NCBI GenBank assembly: GCA_025808875.1
Contig: CP075528.1
Coordinates: 558,001 to 622,000 of the forward strand
Direction of reading: 5' to 3'
Source of the DNA: Enhydrobacter sp.
Lineage (GTDB): Bacteria; Pseudomonadota; Alphaproteobacteria; Reyranellales; Reyranellaceae
DNA length: 64,000 bases
Below the pieces are notes generated by a model that worked only from the letters and a program-made list of their open reading frames with translations, made no database searches and was not told where the DNA came from. Both the position numbers and the translations under genes were made by a program. Numbering within the stretch: position 1 is the stretch's first letter; each line of letters begins with the position of its first letter. Below are positions 1-9,429 of the stretch, one piece after another.

Positions 1-94
1 TCGTCATCCGCCCGGGCCGCGAATCTCCGCCACCGTGACCGTCGTTACGCCGTCGCCTCTCGACGGCTCTCGTCACAACCACGGAGCCATCCGC

Positions 95-376
95 ATGCCC
101 GATCCTGCCGCCGGCCTGCCGCCGCGCTTTTTGCGAACGCCGGAAGCCGCACGTTTTCTCAGTCTCTCCGGACGGACCCTTGAGAAACACCGGACCTACG
201 GCACGGGCCCCACCTACCGGAAGATCGGCGGTCGCGTCGTTTACGCCGTCGACGACCTCAAGGCTTGGGCCGACCGCGGGGCCAAGACGTCGACCTCCGA
301 TCCCGGCGCAGGGACCGTGCTGCCCGCAAAGCCGCACATGAACCCGCTCGCCCATGCGCCTCGTGCTCGGCGCTGA
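95..376 (+). CDS. Helix-turn-helix (excisionase/AlpA-like) protein
   Basis: A 93-residue protein with a winged-helix DNA-binding fold of the MerR/excisionase (HTH_17) kind. The motif FLRTPEAARFLSLSGRTLEK is followed by a wing containing YRKIGGRVVYAVDDLKAW. Such small proteins sit at the start of the replication/transfer module of alphaproteobacterial ICEs and probably control excision or repA expression; that role is inferred. I chose the ATG at 95 because GGAG lies 9 bases upstream; an in-frame start at 35 would add 20 unconserved-looking residues. It ends 13 bases before the repA start, so the two are probably co-transcribed. Confidence 0.8.
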   Translation: MPDPAAGLPPRFLRTPEAARFLSLSGRTLEKHRTYGTGPTYRKIGGRVVYAVDDLKAWADRGAKTSTSDPGAGTVLPAKPHMNPLAHAPRARR

Positions 377-389
377 TTGGAGGCCAAAC

Positions 390-1262
390 GTGACCTTCAA
401 GCACAAGCGCGTCAGCGAGCGGGATCAACTCGACTTGTTCAGGGCGTTGCCCGGCGATCTCGCACCGCGTGACGCCCAGGACCTCATGGCCTATCCGTTT
501 TTCTCTCTGGCCAAATCCAAGCGTGTGCGGCCGATCGACTACCGAACCCGCACGGTCGCAATACGGGTCGAGGCCGTGCCCGACCACGGCATGGCGACCA
601 TCTGGGATGCCGATGTGCTGATCTGGGCCGCCTCGCAGATCGTCGAGGCGAGAGACGCTGGCTTGAAGACCTCGCGTCTGATGGCGGCCACACCGTACGA
701 GATCTTGACGTTCGTTGGCCGTGGCACCGGCGCACGGGACTACGATCGGCTGAAGGCGGCGTTCGACCGTCTCCAGTCAACGACCGTGCTGACGTCCATC
801 CGCCAACCTGCAGAGCGGCGGCGCCATCGCTTCTCCTGGATCAACGAATGGAAGGAAACGGCCGACGTCCACGGTCGCCCGCTCGGCCTCGAGCTCATCC
901 TCCCGGACTGGTTCTATGCCGGCGTTCTGGATGACGCGCTCGTACTCACGATCGACCGTGCGTATTTCGATCTGACGGGCGGCCTGGAGCGCTGGCTTTA
1001 TCGCATCGTCCGCAAGCACGGCGGCCGTCAGGCCGGCGGCTGGAGCTTCGATTTTTCGCATCTCCACGCCAAGTCCGGCAGCCTCTCGCCGCTCAAGCAC
1101 TTCGCCTACGATGTGCGCGAGATCGTCCGCCGACAGGCCCTTCCGGGCTATCGGCTTTGTATCGAACGCGGCTTCCGCGGCGTCGAGCGGCTTGAGTTCG
1201 TGGCAATCCCGCGTGATCCGTGCGTCCACCGGCCGGTAGCCCCGTCTGGGGACAAGCTGTGA
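390..1262 (+). CDS. repA: Replication initiator protein A (RepA-like)
   Basis: A 290-residue protein of the RPA/replication initiator family found on alphaproteobacterial plasmids and ICEs. Recognisable segments are RDQLDLFRALPGDLAPRDAQ near the N terminus, MAATPYEILTFVGRGTG in the middle and LERWLYRIVRKHGG towards the C terminus, consistent with paired winged helices that bind iterons. The GTG at 390 is preferred over an ATG at 354 because GGAGG lies 7 bases upstream and the ATG lies inside the preceding gene. Three iteron-like repeats follow the stop codon. The likely role is limited autonomous replication of the excised circle. The partition gene parA that usually follows is absent. Confidence 0.85.
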   Translation: MTFKHKRVSERDQLDLFRALPGDLAPRDAQDLMAYPFFSLAKSKRVRPIDYRTRTVAIRVEAVPDHGMATIWDADVLIWAASQIVEARDAGLKTSRLMAATPYEILTFVGRGTGARDYDRLKAAFDRLQSTTVLTSIRQPAERRRHRFSWINEWKETADVHGRPLGLELILPDWFYAGVLDDALVLTIDRAYFDLTGGLERWLYRIVRKHGGRQAGGWSFDFSHLHAKSGSLSPLKHFAYDVREIVRRQALPGYRLCIERGFRGVERLEFVAIPRDPCVHRPVAPSGDKL

Positions 1263-1271
1263 CTCGCCTCA

Positions 1272-1332
1272 TGCTAACGGGGACGTCGACCCTCGTGCCA
1301 TCGGGGACCGGAACATCGTGCTATCGGGGACC
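1272..1332 (+). repeat. Iteron-like direct repeats downstream of repA
   Basis: Three direct copies of a unit close to TGCTATCGGGGACC start at 1272, 1296 and 1319, that is every 23-24 bp. Copy 1 reads TGCTAACGGGGACG, copy 2 TGCCATCGGGGACC and copy 3 TGCTATCGGGGACC. The spacing of about two helical turns and the position directly after a RepA-type initiator gene fit iterons forming part of an origin of vegetative replication. The rest of the gap to 1506 has no recognisable gene. RepA binding is inferred. Confidence 0.6.
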
Positions 1333-1506
1333 AGAATCGCTGGATTCCCTTTGGCCTACAACGGCTTGGCGCCTCCTTAACTTTCCTAACCCAGATTCTT
1401 TCAGAATCTGTCTAACGCATCAGATCTGTCCACCGCTGGGGATCGCAGCCTTGCCGGGAAGGGAAAGGCCAAAGGGCGTGGGTTCGATCCGGCTACGAGG
1501 CCGCGC

Positions 1507-1971
1507 ATGACCGATCTCACGCATGTCGAACTGCTGTGGCTCGAGAAGCATATCGAGCGATGGATACGCTTCGGCCGGCCGGCAAACGAACAGATCCACG
1601 ATCGACGACGGCGGGTCCTCTCTTTCAGGCCCGGCAGCGTCTTCGGCTTTGTCCGTTGGGCTGCCAACGACTACGGAACGATCGCCTCCCGCATCGACAT
1701 CCTGCGTGCCGTGCGCTCGAGCGAAGCCTGCGCCACCATCCCCTACGTGCGGCCAGGTGCTGACATCCTGTTGCGCGCTTCCGGCTGGCCGAAGGTCAAG
1801 CATGTGTTGCAGATGATCGACATCGTCGAAGCGCTTGGCGTGGATCCCTGCGACGCAGCACCGGACTACTGGCGCCACGTCCACAGTCGCTTGGCGGTTG
1901 GGGAAGCGCTGAGGCCCTACACAATGGCACGCCACAAGGCCTGGCTGCTGCGGCAGAGACTGGAGCCGTGA
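1507..1971 (+). CDS. DUF2840 domain-containing protein
   Basis: A 154-residue soluble protein matching the DUF2840 family, which I know mainly from conserved ICE/plasmid transfer modules, always beside the TraF-like peptidase. Segments such as ELLWLEKHIERWIRFGRP, RRRVLSFRPGSVFGFVRWA and the tail around YTMARHKAWLLRQRLEP are typical. No catalytic motif is visible and the function is unknown; context suggests a role in maintenance or transfer. Its TGA stop overlaps the GTG start of the next gene (GTGA), so translation is coupled. Confidence 0.8.
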   Translation: MTDLTHVELLWLEKHIERWIRFGRPANEQIHDRRRRVLSFRPGSVFGFVRWAANDYGTIASRIDILRAVRSSEACATIPYVRPGADILLRASGWPKVKHVLQMIDIVEALGVDPCDAAPDYWRHVHSRLAVGEALRPYTMARHKAWLLRQRLEP

Positions 1972-2477
1972 GGCGCCGCGTGTACGGTCTGCTGATTGCA
2001 CTGGGCGTGGTCAGTCTTGTGACGCCGGCCTTCTTGCAGCCGCATCGCATGCTTCTGTGGAATGCGTCGGCCAGCGTTCCTGTCGGGGTCTACTTAATCG
2101 AGACCACCGACACGCGGTATGTTTCCGAACTGGTTGCCGTGCTGCCGCCGGAGCCGCTCGCCAGTTACCTCGAAGCTGGCAACTACCTGCCGCGTGGCGT
2201 TCCCATGCTGAAGCATGTGCTGGCGCTTCCCGGCCAGACCGTTTGTCGAGATGGTCTCGTTATAACCATCGATAAGGTAGCTGCAGGAATGGCGCGTGAG
2301 CGTGATCGAAGAGGCCGCCTTCTACCCATCTGGCAGGGCTGCCGCGTCGTCGCCCAGGACGCGCTCTTCCTGATGAATTCGCGATCGGCGGACTCGCTGG
2401 ACGGGCGGTATTTCGGGCCACTGCCGCGATCCGCCGTCACCGGTCGCGCTCATCCAGTTTGGACAAAGGAGGAATGA
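1968..2477 (+). CDS. traF: S26 family signal peptidase, TraF-like
   Basis: A 169-residue membrane-anchored serine peptidase. An N-terminal hydrophobic segment (about residues 5-24) precedes the catalytic Ser in SVPVGVY (SxPxGxY box), and the general-base Lys is expected in PMLKHVLALPGQ. In RP4, TraF matures the TrbC pilin by cleavage and cyclisation; the same role is likely here because a trbC gene lies in this module. The GTG start at 1968 overlaps the previous stop, and the stop at 2475-2477 lies just before the transglycosylase start, so the genes form one tightly coupled operon. Confidence 0.85.
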   Translation: MRRRVYGLLIALGVVSLVTPAFLQPHRMLLWNASASVPVGVYLIETTDTRYVSELVAVLPPEPLASYLEAGNYLPRGVPMLKHVLALPGQTVCRDGLVITIDKVAAGMARERDRRGRLLPIWQGCRVVAQDALFLMNSRSADSLDGRYFGPLPRSAVTGRAHPVWTKEE

Positions 2478-2479
2478 TC

Positions 2480-3298
2480 ATGAAGCTGCGCCGGCCTGAA
2501 GTGCCCGCCCGATCGTGCGTGGGACGTCGTGACCCTTCCTCCGTCACGGCCAAGGCCTTTCACAAGACCATCCGGTTGATCGCATCGATGGCTGCGATTC
2601 CTATAGTCGCAATCATCGTATCATCCGGTGACACGGCGCTCGCTCAATCAGCCACCACGGTGTTGCGAAAGACCTCACTGGACACTGGTCCCTATGCAAA
2701 CTTCGTGCGCCAAGCGGCCCAGCGATATGGCGTTCCGGCATCCTGGATTGAAGCGGTGATGGCGATCGAAAGCGGTGGTGATGTGTTGGCTCTCTCGTCT
2801 CAAGGCGCCATGGGACTGATGCAGATCATGCCCGAAACCTGGGCTGGTTTGCGTGCCCGGCATGGGTTCGGTGACAATTCGTATGACCCGCGCGACAACA
2901 TCCTTGCGGGCGCGGCCTACTTGCGTGAGCTGTATGACCGCTATGGCTCACCGGGGTTTCTGGCCGCCTATAATGCAGGTCCCGGGCGTTACGACGAACA
3001 CTTGGCGACAGGCCGCGCGCTGCCGCAGGAAACTCAGCTCTATGTGGCCACGCTCGCACCCCTGATCGAACAGGCGCAGGTTGATGACATTGTCACCGTC
3101 AGCCGTCGTCTCGTTCCCTGGCAGGAAGCGCCACTGTTTGTCGCGCGTGACCAGGACAAATCCGCGGTCCCGCAGGAAGCGTCCAACACGTTGACCGAGC
3201 AGCCATCGGAAGGCGAGTCTGCCGAAAACATATCCCGATTGAAGGCACGAACCGACAGCTTGTTTGTCCGCCGTGGAAACGCAGTGCGTCTGCCATGA
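2480..3298 (+). CDS. Lytic transglycosylase (SLT family)
   Basis: A 272-residue protein with a hydrophobic N-terminal signal ending near ALAQS, then an SLT-type lysozyme-like domain. The catalytic Glu is E97 in AVMAIESGGD, followed by QGAMGLMQIMPETW and AAYNAGPGRYDEH, all standard for family 1 transglycosylases. It would open the peptidoglycan locally for assembly of the conjugation channel (VirB1-like role). ATG 2480 is chosen because AGGAGG lies 7 bases upstream; ATG 2474 is also in frame but too close to that site. The C-terminal 70 residues are low-complexity and polar. Confidence 0.9.
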   Translation: MKLRRPEVPARSCVGRRDPSSVTAKAFHKTIRLIASMAAIPIVAIIVSSGDTALAQSATTVLRKTSLDTGPYANFVRQAAQRYGVPASWIEAVMAIESGGDVLALSSQGAMGLMQIMPETWAGLRARHGFGDNSYDPRDNILAGAAYLRELYDRYGSPGFLAAYNAGPGRYDEHLATGRALPQETQLYVATLAPLIEQAQVDDIVTVSRRLVPWQEAPLFVARDQDKSAVPQEASNTLTEQPSEGESAENISRLKARTDSLFVRRGNAVRLP

Positions 3299-3647
3299 TG
3301 TGGAGAAGAGGCGGTTGGATCGTCAAGCTGTTCTCGAGAAGATGCTCATGAGGTTCATCGGCTCAGGGCCCTCACATCATGGACGGCAAGATAAAGCGGG
3401 TGGCCCCGCTGCCGTCGCTGCGCTCCTAAGGGATTGTCTGCACGTTGTTTTTCGAGGGCCCGGCGCCGGCTCTTTGCGACGTGCGTTCGGCTCTTGAAGC
3501 ACTTTTCTCTTTGTTATCAATGCTCCAAGCGCCATCGCTCTTGGGCAACCCTTCCGATGCTACCCGGGAGACGCCTTTTCTACGCCACGCAGCGATGTGT
3601 GTGTTCGGGCGCTTGAACGCGTTCGCGTCGCTGCCAATCGTTATGCC
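3299..3647 (+). other. Gene-free leader before the relaxase; candidate oriT region
   Basis: This 349-base gap between the transglycosylase and the relaxase has no convincing gene, although short unconserved frames cross it. It contains the perfect palindrome CCGGCGCCGG at 3460-3469. Origins of transfer often lie directly upstream of relaxase genes, and this is the largest gap in the transfer module, so it is the best oriT candidate in the window. I cannot identify the nick site, and the assignment rests on position. Confidence 0.3.
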
Positions 3648-5753
3648 ATGGCACGTGATGACGACGATTTCCGTCTCCGGCCCGGCAGGATCCGGAATCG
3701 CGATGGCGCGCGGATTGGCAAGCGCCGCGATGGTGGCGGGGGCAGCCGCAGGTCCAGCTTCAACGGGCAGATTCAGCAGGCTATTCGACGGGCTGGCGGC
3801 AGTCCCTCCCGGGTGGGGAAGGCCGGAAAGGGAAGCGGCCGGTTTAATGAACGAGGGCGTGGTGCTTCCGTGGCTGCGGTGCTGAAGAACCGCAAGCCAT
3901 GGAGCCGCGACGGTGGCGTCCGAACGCGCTCGCGGCGGGTCGCGGTCAAGGCTCGGGTCGTGAAGCTCAATCCCCAATCCGGTTCTGTCCGGGGACGGCA
4001 GTTCGTCAGTGCCAAAGCCGTCGACGCGCATCTCCGCTATCTCCAGCGTGATGGCGTGACGAAGGACGGGGAGAGGGGTCAGGTCTATTCAGCCGGCCGG
4101 GATGCCGAGGATGGTCGTGCGTTTGTCGAACGGGGCCGGGAAGACCGCCACCAGTTCCGCTTCATCGTATCGGCCGAGGAGGGCGTGGAGCTCCCGGATC
4201 ATCGCGCGACTACCCGCGATCTCATGAAGCAGATGGAGGCCGACCTTGGCACCCGCCTCGACTGGGTCGCGGTCGATCACCACAACACCGGCCATCCTCA
4301 TACCCACATCATCGTCCGGGGTGTGACCGACGAAGACAAGACCCTCAACATCGCGGGCGACTACATCGCTTATGGCATCCGGGAGCGGGCGAGCGAGGTC
4401 GTGACTCGTGAGCTTGGCCGCCAGACCGAGCAGGACGTGTCCCGCGGCCTGGAGCGGGAGGTCGACGCTGACCGCTTCACCAGGCTCGACCGCATGCTGC
4501 TCGCCGAGCAGCGGAGCCGCAACGAGTTCGCCGACCTCCGGCCAGATCGGGATGTGCTCGAAAGCTTGCGGCTGAACCGGGCGCTTCTGATCCAGCGGGC
4601 GCGCAAGCTGGAGCGTATGGGCCTGGCCGCCGAGGTTGAGCCCGAACGGTGGACGGTATCTTCAAAAGCCGAATCCGTCTTGCGGGAGCTGGGCGAACGC
4701 GGCGACATCATCAAGACGATGCATCGGGCATTGGACCGGGAAGGATTGGCGGGCACCCGCTCTGTCGTGGGCTATGTCCTTCATCGTGAGGAGATGACCG
4801 AGCCGATCGTTGGCCGGGTGCTCGACAAGGGGCTGGCCGGCGACGAGATGGGTGAGCGGATGAGGCTCGTCGTCGACGGTGTGGACGGGCGGGTCCATCA
4901 CATTGAGATGGATCCTGCTCGAGCAGAGGATATCCAGCGGGGCATGATCGTGGCGGCGGGCGCGGGTGAGGCCGGACCCCGCGCATCGGATCGCAACATT
5001 CTGGCAGTTGCCGGTCAGGACGGCATCTATCGGCCGACCACGCATCTGGAGCAGGCTGTCGGTACCGTCGAGCGTCTGGGCGGCGATCCTGCGGCTTACG
5101 TCCGATCCCATGTCCGGCGCCTGGAAGCGCTGCGGCGGGCGGGCCATGTCGAGCGGATCGACGCCGATCACTGGCGCATTCCGGCCGACCTGGCCGAGCG
5201 GGGGCAGGCCTACGACCTCACGCGGGACCGCGCGACCGGTCGGGTGACCGTTCTCTCGGCGACGGGGCTCGAGCAGCAGGTCGGTCATGATGGCACGACG
5301 TGGCTCGACCGCGAGCTGGGGGCTCGTCAACGCACCGTCCTGGCGGACGACGGCTTCGGCCGCGACGTGGCCGCAGCGCTGGCCAGGCGCCGACGATGGC
5401 TGGCTGACAAGGGCTATGCCACAGATGTCGGCGACGGGCGGATCCGGATTTCCAGAGATGTGGTGCAGCGGCTGGAGGCTCGCGAGATCGAGCGCGTTGG
5501 CCGGGCCCTCGCCGCAGAAAGGGGGCGGGAATGGCAGCCCGCCATTCCGGGTAAACACGTTGCCGGGACGCTGGTCGGATCCACGCAGCTTGTGAGTGGA
5601 CGGTTCGCCATGATCGACGACGGGCTCGGCTTCAGCCTGGTCCCGTGGCGACCCGCGCTCGAACAGCATGTCGGCCGATTGGTTTCGGGGGTTGCCTTGC
5701 CCGGCGGCGATGTCAGCTGGTCTTTGGGACGACGTCGAGGCTTGGGGCTCTAG
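3648..5753 (+). CDS. Relaxase/mobilization nuclease (VirD2/RlxS type, DUF3363)
   Basis: A 701-residue protein. The N-terminal ~95 residues are basic and glycine-rich. The relaxase domain carries the histidine cluster HHNTGHPHTHIIVRG (residues 211-225, H-x-H metal-binding motif III) and a candidate nucleophile Tyr131 in HLRYLQRDGV. The remainder matches the DUF3363 extension of RlxS-like relaxases. It would nick oriT, stay covalently on the 5' end and pilot the strand to the coupling protein. ATG 3648 is chosen because the 17 codons upstream look unconserved; no strong Shine-Dalgarno is visible. The T4CP gene follows after 119 bases. Confidence 0.85.
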   Translation: MARDDDDFRLRPGRIRNRDGARIGKRRDGGGGSRRSSFNGQIQQAIRRAGGSPSRVGKAGKGSGRFNERGRGASVAAVLKNRKPWSRDGGVRTRSRRVAVKARVVKLNPQSGSVRGRQFVSAKAVDAHLRYLQRDGVTKDGERGQVYSAGRDAEDGRAFVERGREDRHQFRFIVSAEEGVELPDHRATTRDLMKQMEADLGTRLDWVAVDHHNTGHPHTHIIVRGVTDEDKTLNIAGDYIAYGIRERASEVVTRELGRQTEQDVSRGLEREVDADRFTRLDRMLLAEQRSRNEFADLRPDRDVLESLRLNRALLIQRARKLERMGLAAEVEPERWTVSSKAESVLRELGERGDIIKTMHRALDREGLAGTRSVVGYVLHREEMTEPIVGRVLDKGLAGDEMGERMRLVVDGVDGRVHHIEMDPARAEDIQRGMIVAAGAGEAGPRASDRNILAVAGQDGIYRPTTHLEQAVGTVERLGGDPAAYVRSHVRRLEALRRAGHVERIDADHWRIPADLAERGQAYDLTRDRATGRVTVLSATGLEQQVGHDGTTWLDRELGARQRTVLADDGFGRDVAAALARRRRWLADKGYATDVGDGRIRISRDVVQRLEAREIERVGRALAAERGREWQPAIPGKHVAGTLVGSTQLVSGRFAMIDDGLGFSLVPWRPALEQHVGRLVSGVALPGGDVSWSLGRRRGLGL

Positions 5754-5872
5754 GCAGAAGAGAGCATGACTGCTCCGGCGTTCCACCAAATTGCACGCCA
5801 AAGCCGCCGCGCGAGCGCTCCGCGCGTCGTCGGCATTGAACAGCTGGCAAGCGACAGCTTGATCTTGTCGTC

Positions 5873-7873
5873 ATGTCCGCGACCAAGATCCTGTGGGGGC
5901 AGATCACCCTCGTTTTCACCATCGTGCTCGTAGCAGTATGGGCGTCGACGCAGTGGACGGCGTGGCGGCTGGGTTACCAATCCCAGCTCGGACCACCCTG
6001 GTTCGAACTCGCCCACGTCCCAATTTACTTTCCTCCGACCTTCTTCTGGTGGTGGTACGCCTTCGACGCCTATGCACCCTCGATCTTTGTGGAGGGCGCC
6101 TGTATCGCGGCCTCTGGCGGCTTCATCTCGATCGGGGTCGCGATCGGCATGTCTGTCTGGCGTGCGCGAGAGGCAAAGAACGTGGCGACCTACGGTTCGG
6201 CACGTTGGGCGACAGCAGGCGAAGCACGCCGCGCGGCATTGATCGGCCCGGATGGCGTAGTGCTGGGCAAGCTCGGCGCCGACTACCTGCGCCATGAAGG
6301 ACCAGAACACGTCCTTTGCTTTGCGCCGACACGCAGCGGCAAGGGCGTCGGCCTGGTCGTGCCGACCTTGCTGACCTGGCCCGGCAGCTCGATCGTTCAC
6401 GACATCAAGGGCGAGAACTGGGAGCTGACGTCGGGTTTCCGGTCACGGCATGGTCGCGTGCTGCTGTTCGATCCGACTAATGCGGCGTCGGCGGCCTACA
6501 ATCCGTTGCTCGAGGTCCGGCGCGGCGAATGGGAAGTCCGCGACGTCCAGAACATCGCCGATGTGCTGGTCGATCCCGAAGGCGCCCTGGAGCGCCGGAA
6601 CCACTGGGAAAAGACCAGTCACGCCCTTTTGGTCGGCGCCATCCTGCATGTCCTGTATGCCGGACAGGACAAGACGCTGGCCGGGGTGGCTGCTTTCTTG
6701 TCAGACCCAAAACAGCCGATCGAGACGACGCTCCGCGCAATGATGACCACGGCGCACCTCGGCGAAGCGGGTGTCCATCCGGTCATCGCCTCGGCGGCTC
6801 GCGAACTGCTGAACAAGAGCGAGAACGAGCGTTCGGGCGTGCTCTCGACCGCCATGTCCTTCCTAGGCCTGTACCGCGATCCCGTCGTGGCCCAGGTGAC
6901 GCGTCGCTGCGACTGGCGCATCCGCGATCTCGTCGAGAGCGAGCGACCTACGACGCTCTACCTCGTCGTGCCGCCCTCCGACATCAGCCGGACCAAGCCA
7001 CTAGTACGCCTCGTGTTGAACCAGATCGGCCGTCGGCTCACGGAAGAGCTCCACGCCAAGGGGCGGCGGCACAGGCTGCTGCTCATGCTCGACGAGTTTC
7101 CTGCTCTGGGGCGCCTCGACTTCTTCGAATCTGCGCTGGCTTTCATGGCCGGTTACGGATTGAAGAGCTTTCTCATCGCCCAGTCGCTCAACCAGATCGA
7201 GAAGGCCTACGGTCCGAACAATGCCATCCTCGACAACTGCCATGTGCGCGTGTGTTTCGCCACCAACGACGAGCGCACCGCCAAGCGCGTCTCGGATGCG
7301 CTCGGCACGGCGACGGAGATTCGTGATGCCAGGAACTACGCCGGCCACCGGCTCAGCCCATGGCTGGGCCATCTAATGGTTTCTCGGCAGGAGACGGCAC
7401 GGCCGTTGTTGACGCCCGGAGAGGTCATGCAGCTGCCGGCAACCGACGAGTTGGTCCTGGTTTCCGGGTGCCCGCCGATCCGGGCCAGGAAGGTGCGGTA
7501 CTACGAGGACCGGCAGCTGACGGAGCGTCTGCTGCCACCGTCCGTGCCAGAACGACCGAGCGCCTCCAGCTTCACCCTGGATGACTGGAGTGCCAATGCT
7601 GTTCCCCCGCTTCCGACGGCGAGCGGGGAGGAGACGGGCGGTCTTCAGAAAGAGCAGCCCGTCGACGATCCCGACAATGGCGGCATCCGTCGGGAGCCGG
7701 AACTCGCCGAGCATGAAGACATCGCGCCGGAGCCGATCAAGCCTTCGCCTGAGTTCGAGTTCGCCGAGGATGAGGCCGACGACGACGGGGTGCGCGCGCG
7801 CCGTTTACGCGCGACGGCCCGGGGACTCGCTCGCCAGGCCGCGATGGACCCTGGCGATGGCATCGATCTGTGA
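5873..7873 (+). CDS. traG: Conjugal transfer coupling protein TraG/VirD4
   Basis: A 666-residue type IV coupling protein. Two N-terminal hydrophobic segments (about 5-25 and 72-95) anchor it in the inner membrane. Walker A is APTRSGKG at residues 151-158 and Walker B is LLLMLDEFPALG near residue 400, followed by the conserved FLIAQSLNQIEKAYG. The family is a hexameric ATPase that links the relaxase-DNA complex to the type IV channel. The last ~100 residues are acidic and low-complexity, a variable tail common in this family. The CopG-like gene follows 8 bases after the stop. Confidence 0.92.
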   Translation: MSATKILWGQITLVFTIVLVAVWASTQWTAWRLGYQSQLGPPWFELAHVPIYFPPTFFWWWYAFDAYAPSIFVEGACIAASGGFISIGVAIGMSVWRAREAKNVATYGSARWATAGEARRAALIGPDGVVLGKLGADYLRHEGPEHVLCFAPTRSGKGVGLVVPTLLTWPGSSIVHDIKGENWELTSGFRSRHGRVLLFDPTNAASAAYNPLLEVRRGEWEVRDVQNIADVLVDPEGALERRNHWEKTSHALLVGAILHVLYAGQDKTLAGVAAFLSDPKQPIETTLRAMMTTAHLGEAGVHPVIASAARELLNKSENERSGVLSTAMSFLGLYRDPVVAQVTRRCDWRIRDLVESERPTTLYLVVPPSDISRTKPLVRLVLNQIGRRLTEELHAKGRRHRLLLMLDEFPALGRLDFFESALAFMAGYGLKSFLIAQSLNQIEKAYGPNNAILDNCHVRVCFATNDERTAKRVSDALGTATEIRDARNYAGHRLSPWLGHLMVSRQETARPLLTPGEVMQLPATDELVLVSGCPPIRARKVRYYEDRQLTERLLPPSVPERPSASSFTLDDWSANAVPPLPTASGEETGGLQKEQPVDDPDNGGIRREPELAEHEDIAPEPIKPSPEFEFAEDEADDDGVRARRLRATARGLARQAAMDPGDGIDL

Positions 7874-7881
7874 GGGAGTAG

Positions 7882-8325
7882 ATGCGCACTAAGCATACGT
7901 TTCGTCTGCCGCCCGATCTGGCGCTGAAGCTTGCCGACTATGCGTCGCGCAAACGCGTGCCGCAGGCCCATATCGTGGAAACCGCACTCGCCTCGTTCCT
8001 GTCACCGGATGCTTCCGAAAGACTCGAAGGAGCGCTCGGCCGTCGGCTGGACCGTCTCGTCCGACAGGTCGAGCGTCTTGAACGCAATGTCACCATCTCG
8101 AACGAGGCGCTGGCGCTCTTCGTGCGCTTCTGGCTGACCACTACGCCGTCTTTACCGGACGGCGCACAACAGGCCGCGCAAGCGAAGGGCCGCGAGCGGT
8201 ACGAAGGCTTCGTCGATGCTCTGGGCCGGCGCCTGGCGAAGGGCCGGACGCTCTCGGAGGAGATCTCGCAGGACATCGGGCTAGGAGAGGGCACGGAACT
8301 CGACCAGCCCCAGGAGCCTGTTTAG
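7882..8325 (+). CDS. CopG-like ribbon-helix-helix protein
   Basis: A 147-residue protein whose first ~50 residues fit a ribbon-helix-helix fold: the strand THTFRLPPDLALKLADY-like stretch is followed by two helices ending in SFLSPD. The middle (about 50-85) is a predicted coiled coil (RRLDRLVRQVERLERNV). Proteins of this type between traG and trbB are annotated as CopG regulators or TraD-like accessory proteins. It may bind oriT or repress the trb operon; neither is shown. GAGGGA lies just upstream of the ATG. Confidence 0.75.
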   Translation: MRTKHTFRLPPDLALKLADYASRKRVPQAHIVETALASFLSPDASERLEGALGRRLDRLVRQVERLERNVTISNEALALFVRFWLTTTPSLPDGAQQAAQAKGRERYEGFVDALGRRLAKGRTLSEEISQDIGLGEGTELDQPQEPV

Positions 8326-8460
8326 CGGTCCCGCCCATTCACACGCCGTTCTGCGCTCCAGCACTACGATTACTCGGTTGTTGTTGCGCCGAGCACGTTG
8401 CTGCTTCTTCTAATCGACCCCGTTCGATCGCTGTTGGCGGTCCTGCATTCCGGGGTGACG

Positions 8461-9429
8461 ATGACGATCCATTCCTTCCAAGCAGAGGTCATTTCCCGGG
8501 GCGCCCGCATGCTGCGCACCGCGCTCGGGCCCGCCATCGCAACCTGGCTCGAAGATCCGTCCGTCGTCGAAGTGATGCTCAACCCCGATGGGCGGCTCTG
8601 GATCGACCGGCTGTCGACCGGCCTGGTCGAGACGCAGGAGCGACTGGCAGCCGCCGAGGGCGAGCGCATCGTACGGCTGGTCGCTCACCATGTCGGCGCC
8701 GAAGTCCATCCCGCGAGCCCAAGGGTATCGGCCGAGCTGCCCGAGACGGGAGAACGGTTCGAGGGGTTGCTGCCGCCGGTCGTCGCGGCGCCCACCTTCG
8801 CGATCCGCAAACCCGCGGTCGCCGTCTTCACCCTCGACGACTATGCCGGAGCAGGGATCATGACGATGGACGAGGCCGGCGCGCTTCGGCAGGCCGTTGT
8901 CGACCGCCGCAATATCCTCGTGGCCGGCGGCACCTCGACCGGCAAGACGACGCTCGCCAATGCGCTCCTGGCCGAGGTGGCCAAGACGTCAGACAGGGTG
9001 GTGCTGATCGAGGACACCCGCGAACTGCAATGCCGTGCCGCCAACCTCGTCGCCTTGCGTACCAAGGACGGCGTGGCGTCGTTGTCCGAACTGGTGCGCT
9101 CGTCGTTGCGGCTGCGGCCCGACCGCATACCGATCGGCGAGGTGCGGGGCGCCGAGGCGCTCGACCTCCTGAAGGCCTGGGGCACCGGCCATCCCGGCGG
9201 CATCGGTACCATTCACGCCGGATCGGCGATCGGCGCGTTGCGGCGCCTCGAGCAGCTCATCCAGGAAGCCGTCGTCACGGTGCCCCGCGCCCTGATCGCC
9301 GAGACGATCGACCTCATCGCCGTACTGTCGGGCCGCGGCGATGCACGTCGGCTGACAGAACTGGCTCGCGTCGACGGTCTCGGCGCCGCCTCGGACTACG
9401 CCCTCTCATCTGCAGGAGAATCTAAATGA
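8461..9429 (+). CDS. trbB: P-type conjugative transfer ATPase TrbB
   Basis: A 322-residue VirB11-family secretion ATPase. It has the N-terminal PAS-like region ([20 protein letters not shown]), Walker [10 protein letters not shown] at residues 156-164, the Asp box ([10 protein letters not shown]) and the His box ([14 protein letters not shown]). It forms the cytoplasmic hexamer that powers pilus assembly and substrate transfer. ATG 8461 begins the conserved sequence; an in-frame start at 8398 lies in the gap after the CopG-like gene and adds unconserved residues. The stop overlaps the trbC start (ATGA). It is the first gene of the trb block. Confidence 0.93.
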   Translation: MTIHSFQAEVISRGARMLRTALGPAIATWLEDPSVVEVMLNPDGRLWIDRLSTGLVETQERLAAAEGERIVRLVAHHVGAEVHPASPRVSAELPETGERFEGLLPPVVAAPTFAIRKPAVAVFTLDDYAGAGIMTMDEAGALRQAVVDRRNILVAGGTSTGKTTLANALLAEVAKTSDRVVLIEDTRELQCRAANLVALRTKDGVASLSELVRSSLRLRPDRIPIGEVRGAEALDLLKAWGTGHPGGIGTIHAGSAIGALRRLEQLIQEAVVTVPRALIAETIDLIAVLSGRGDARRLTELARVDGLGAASDYALSSAGESK

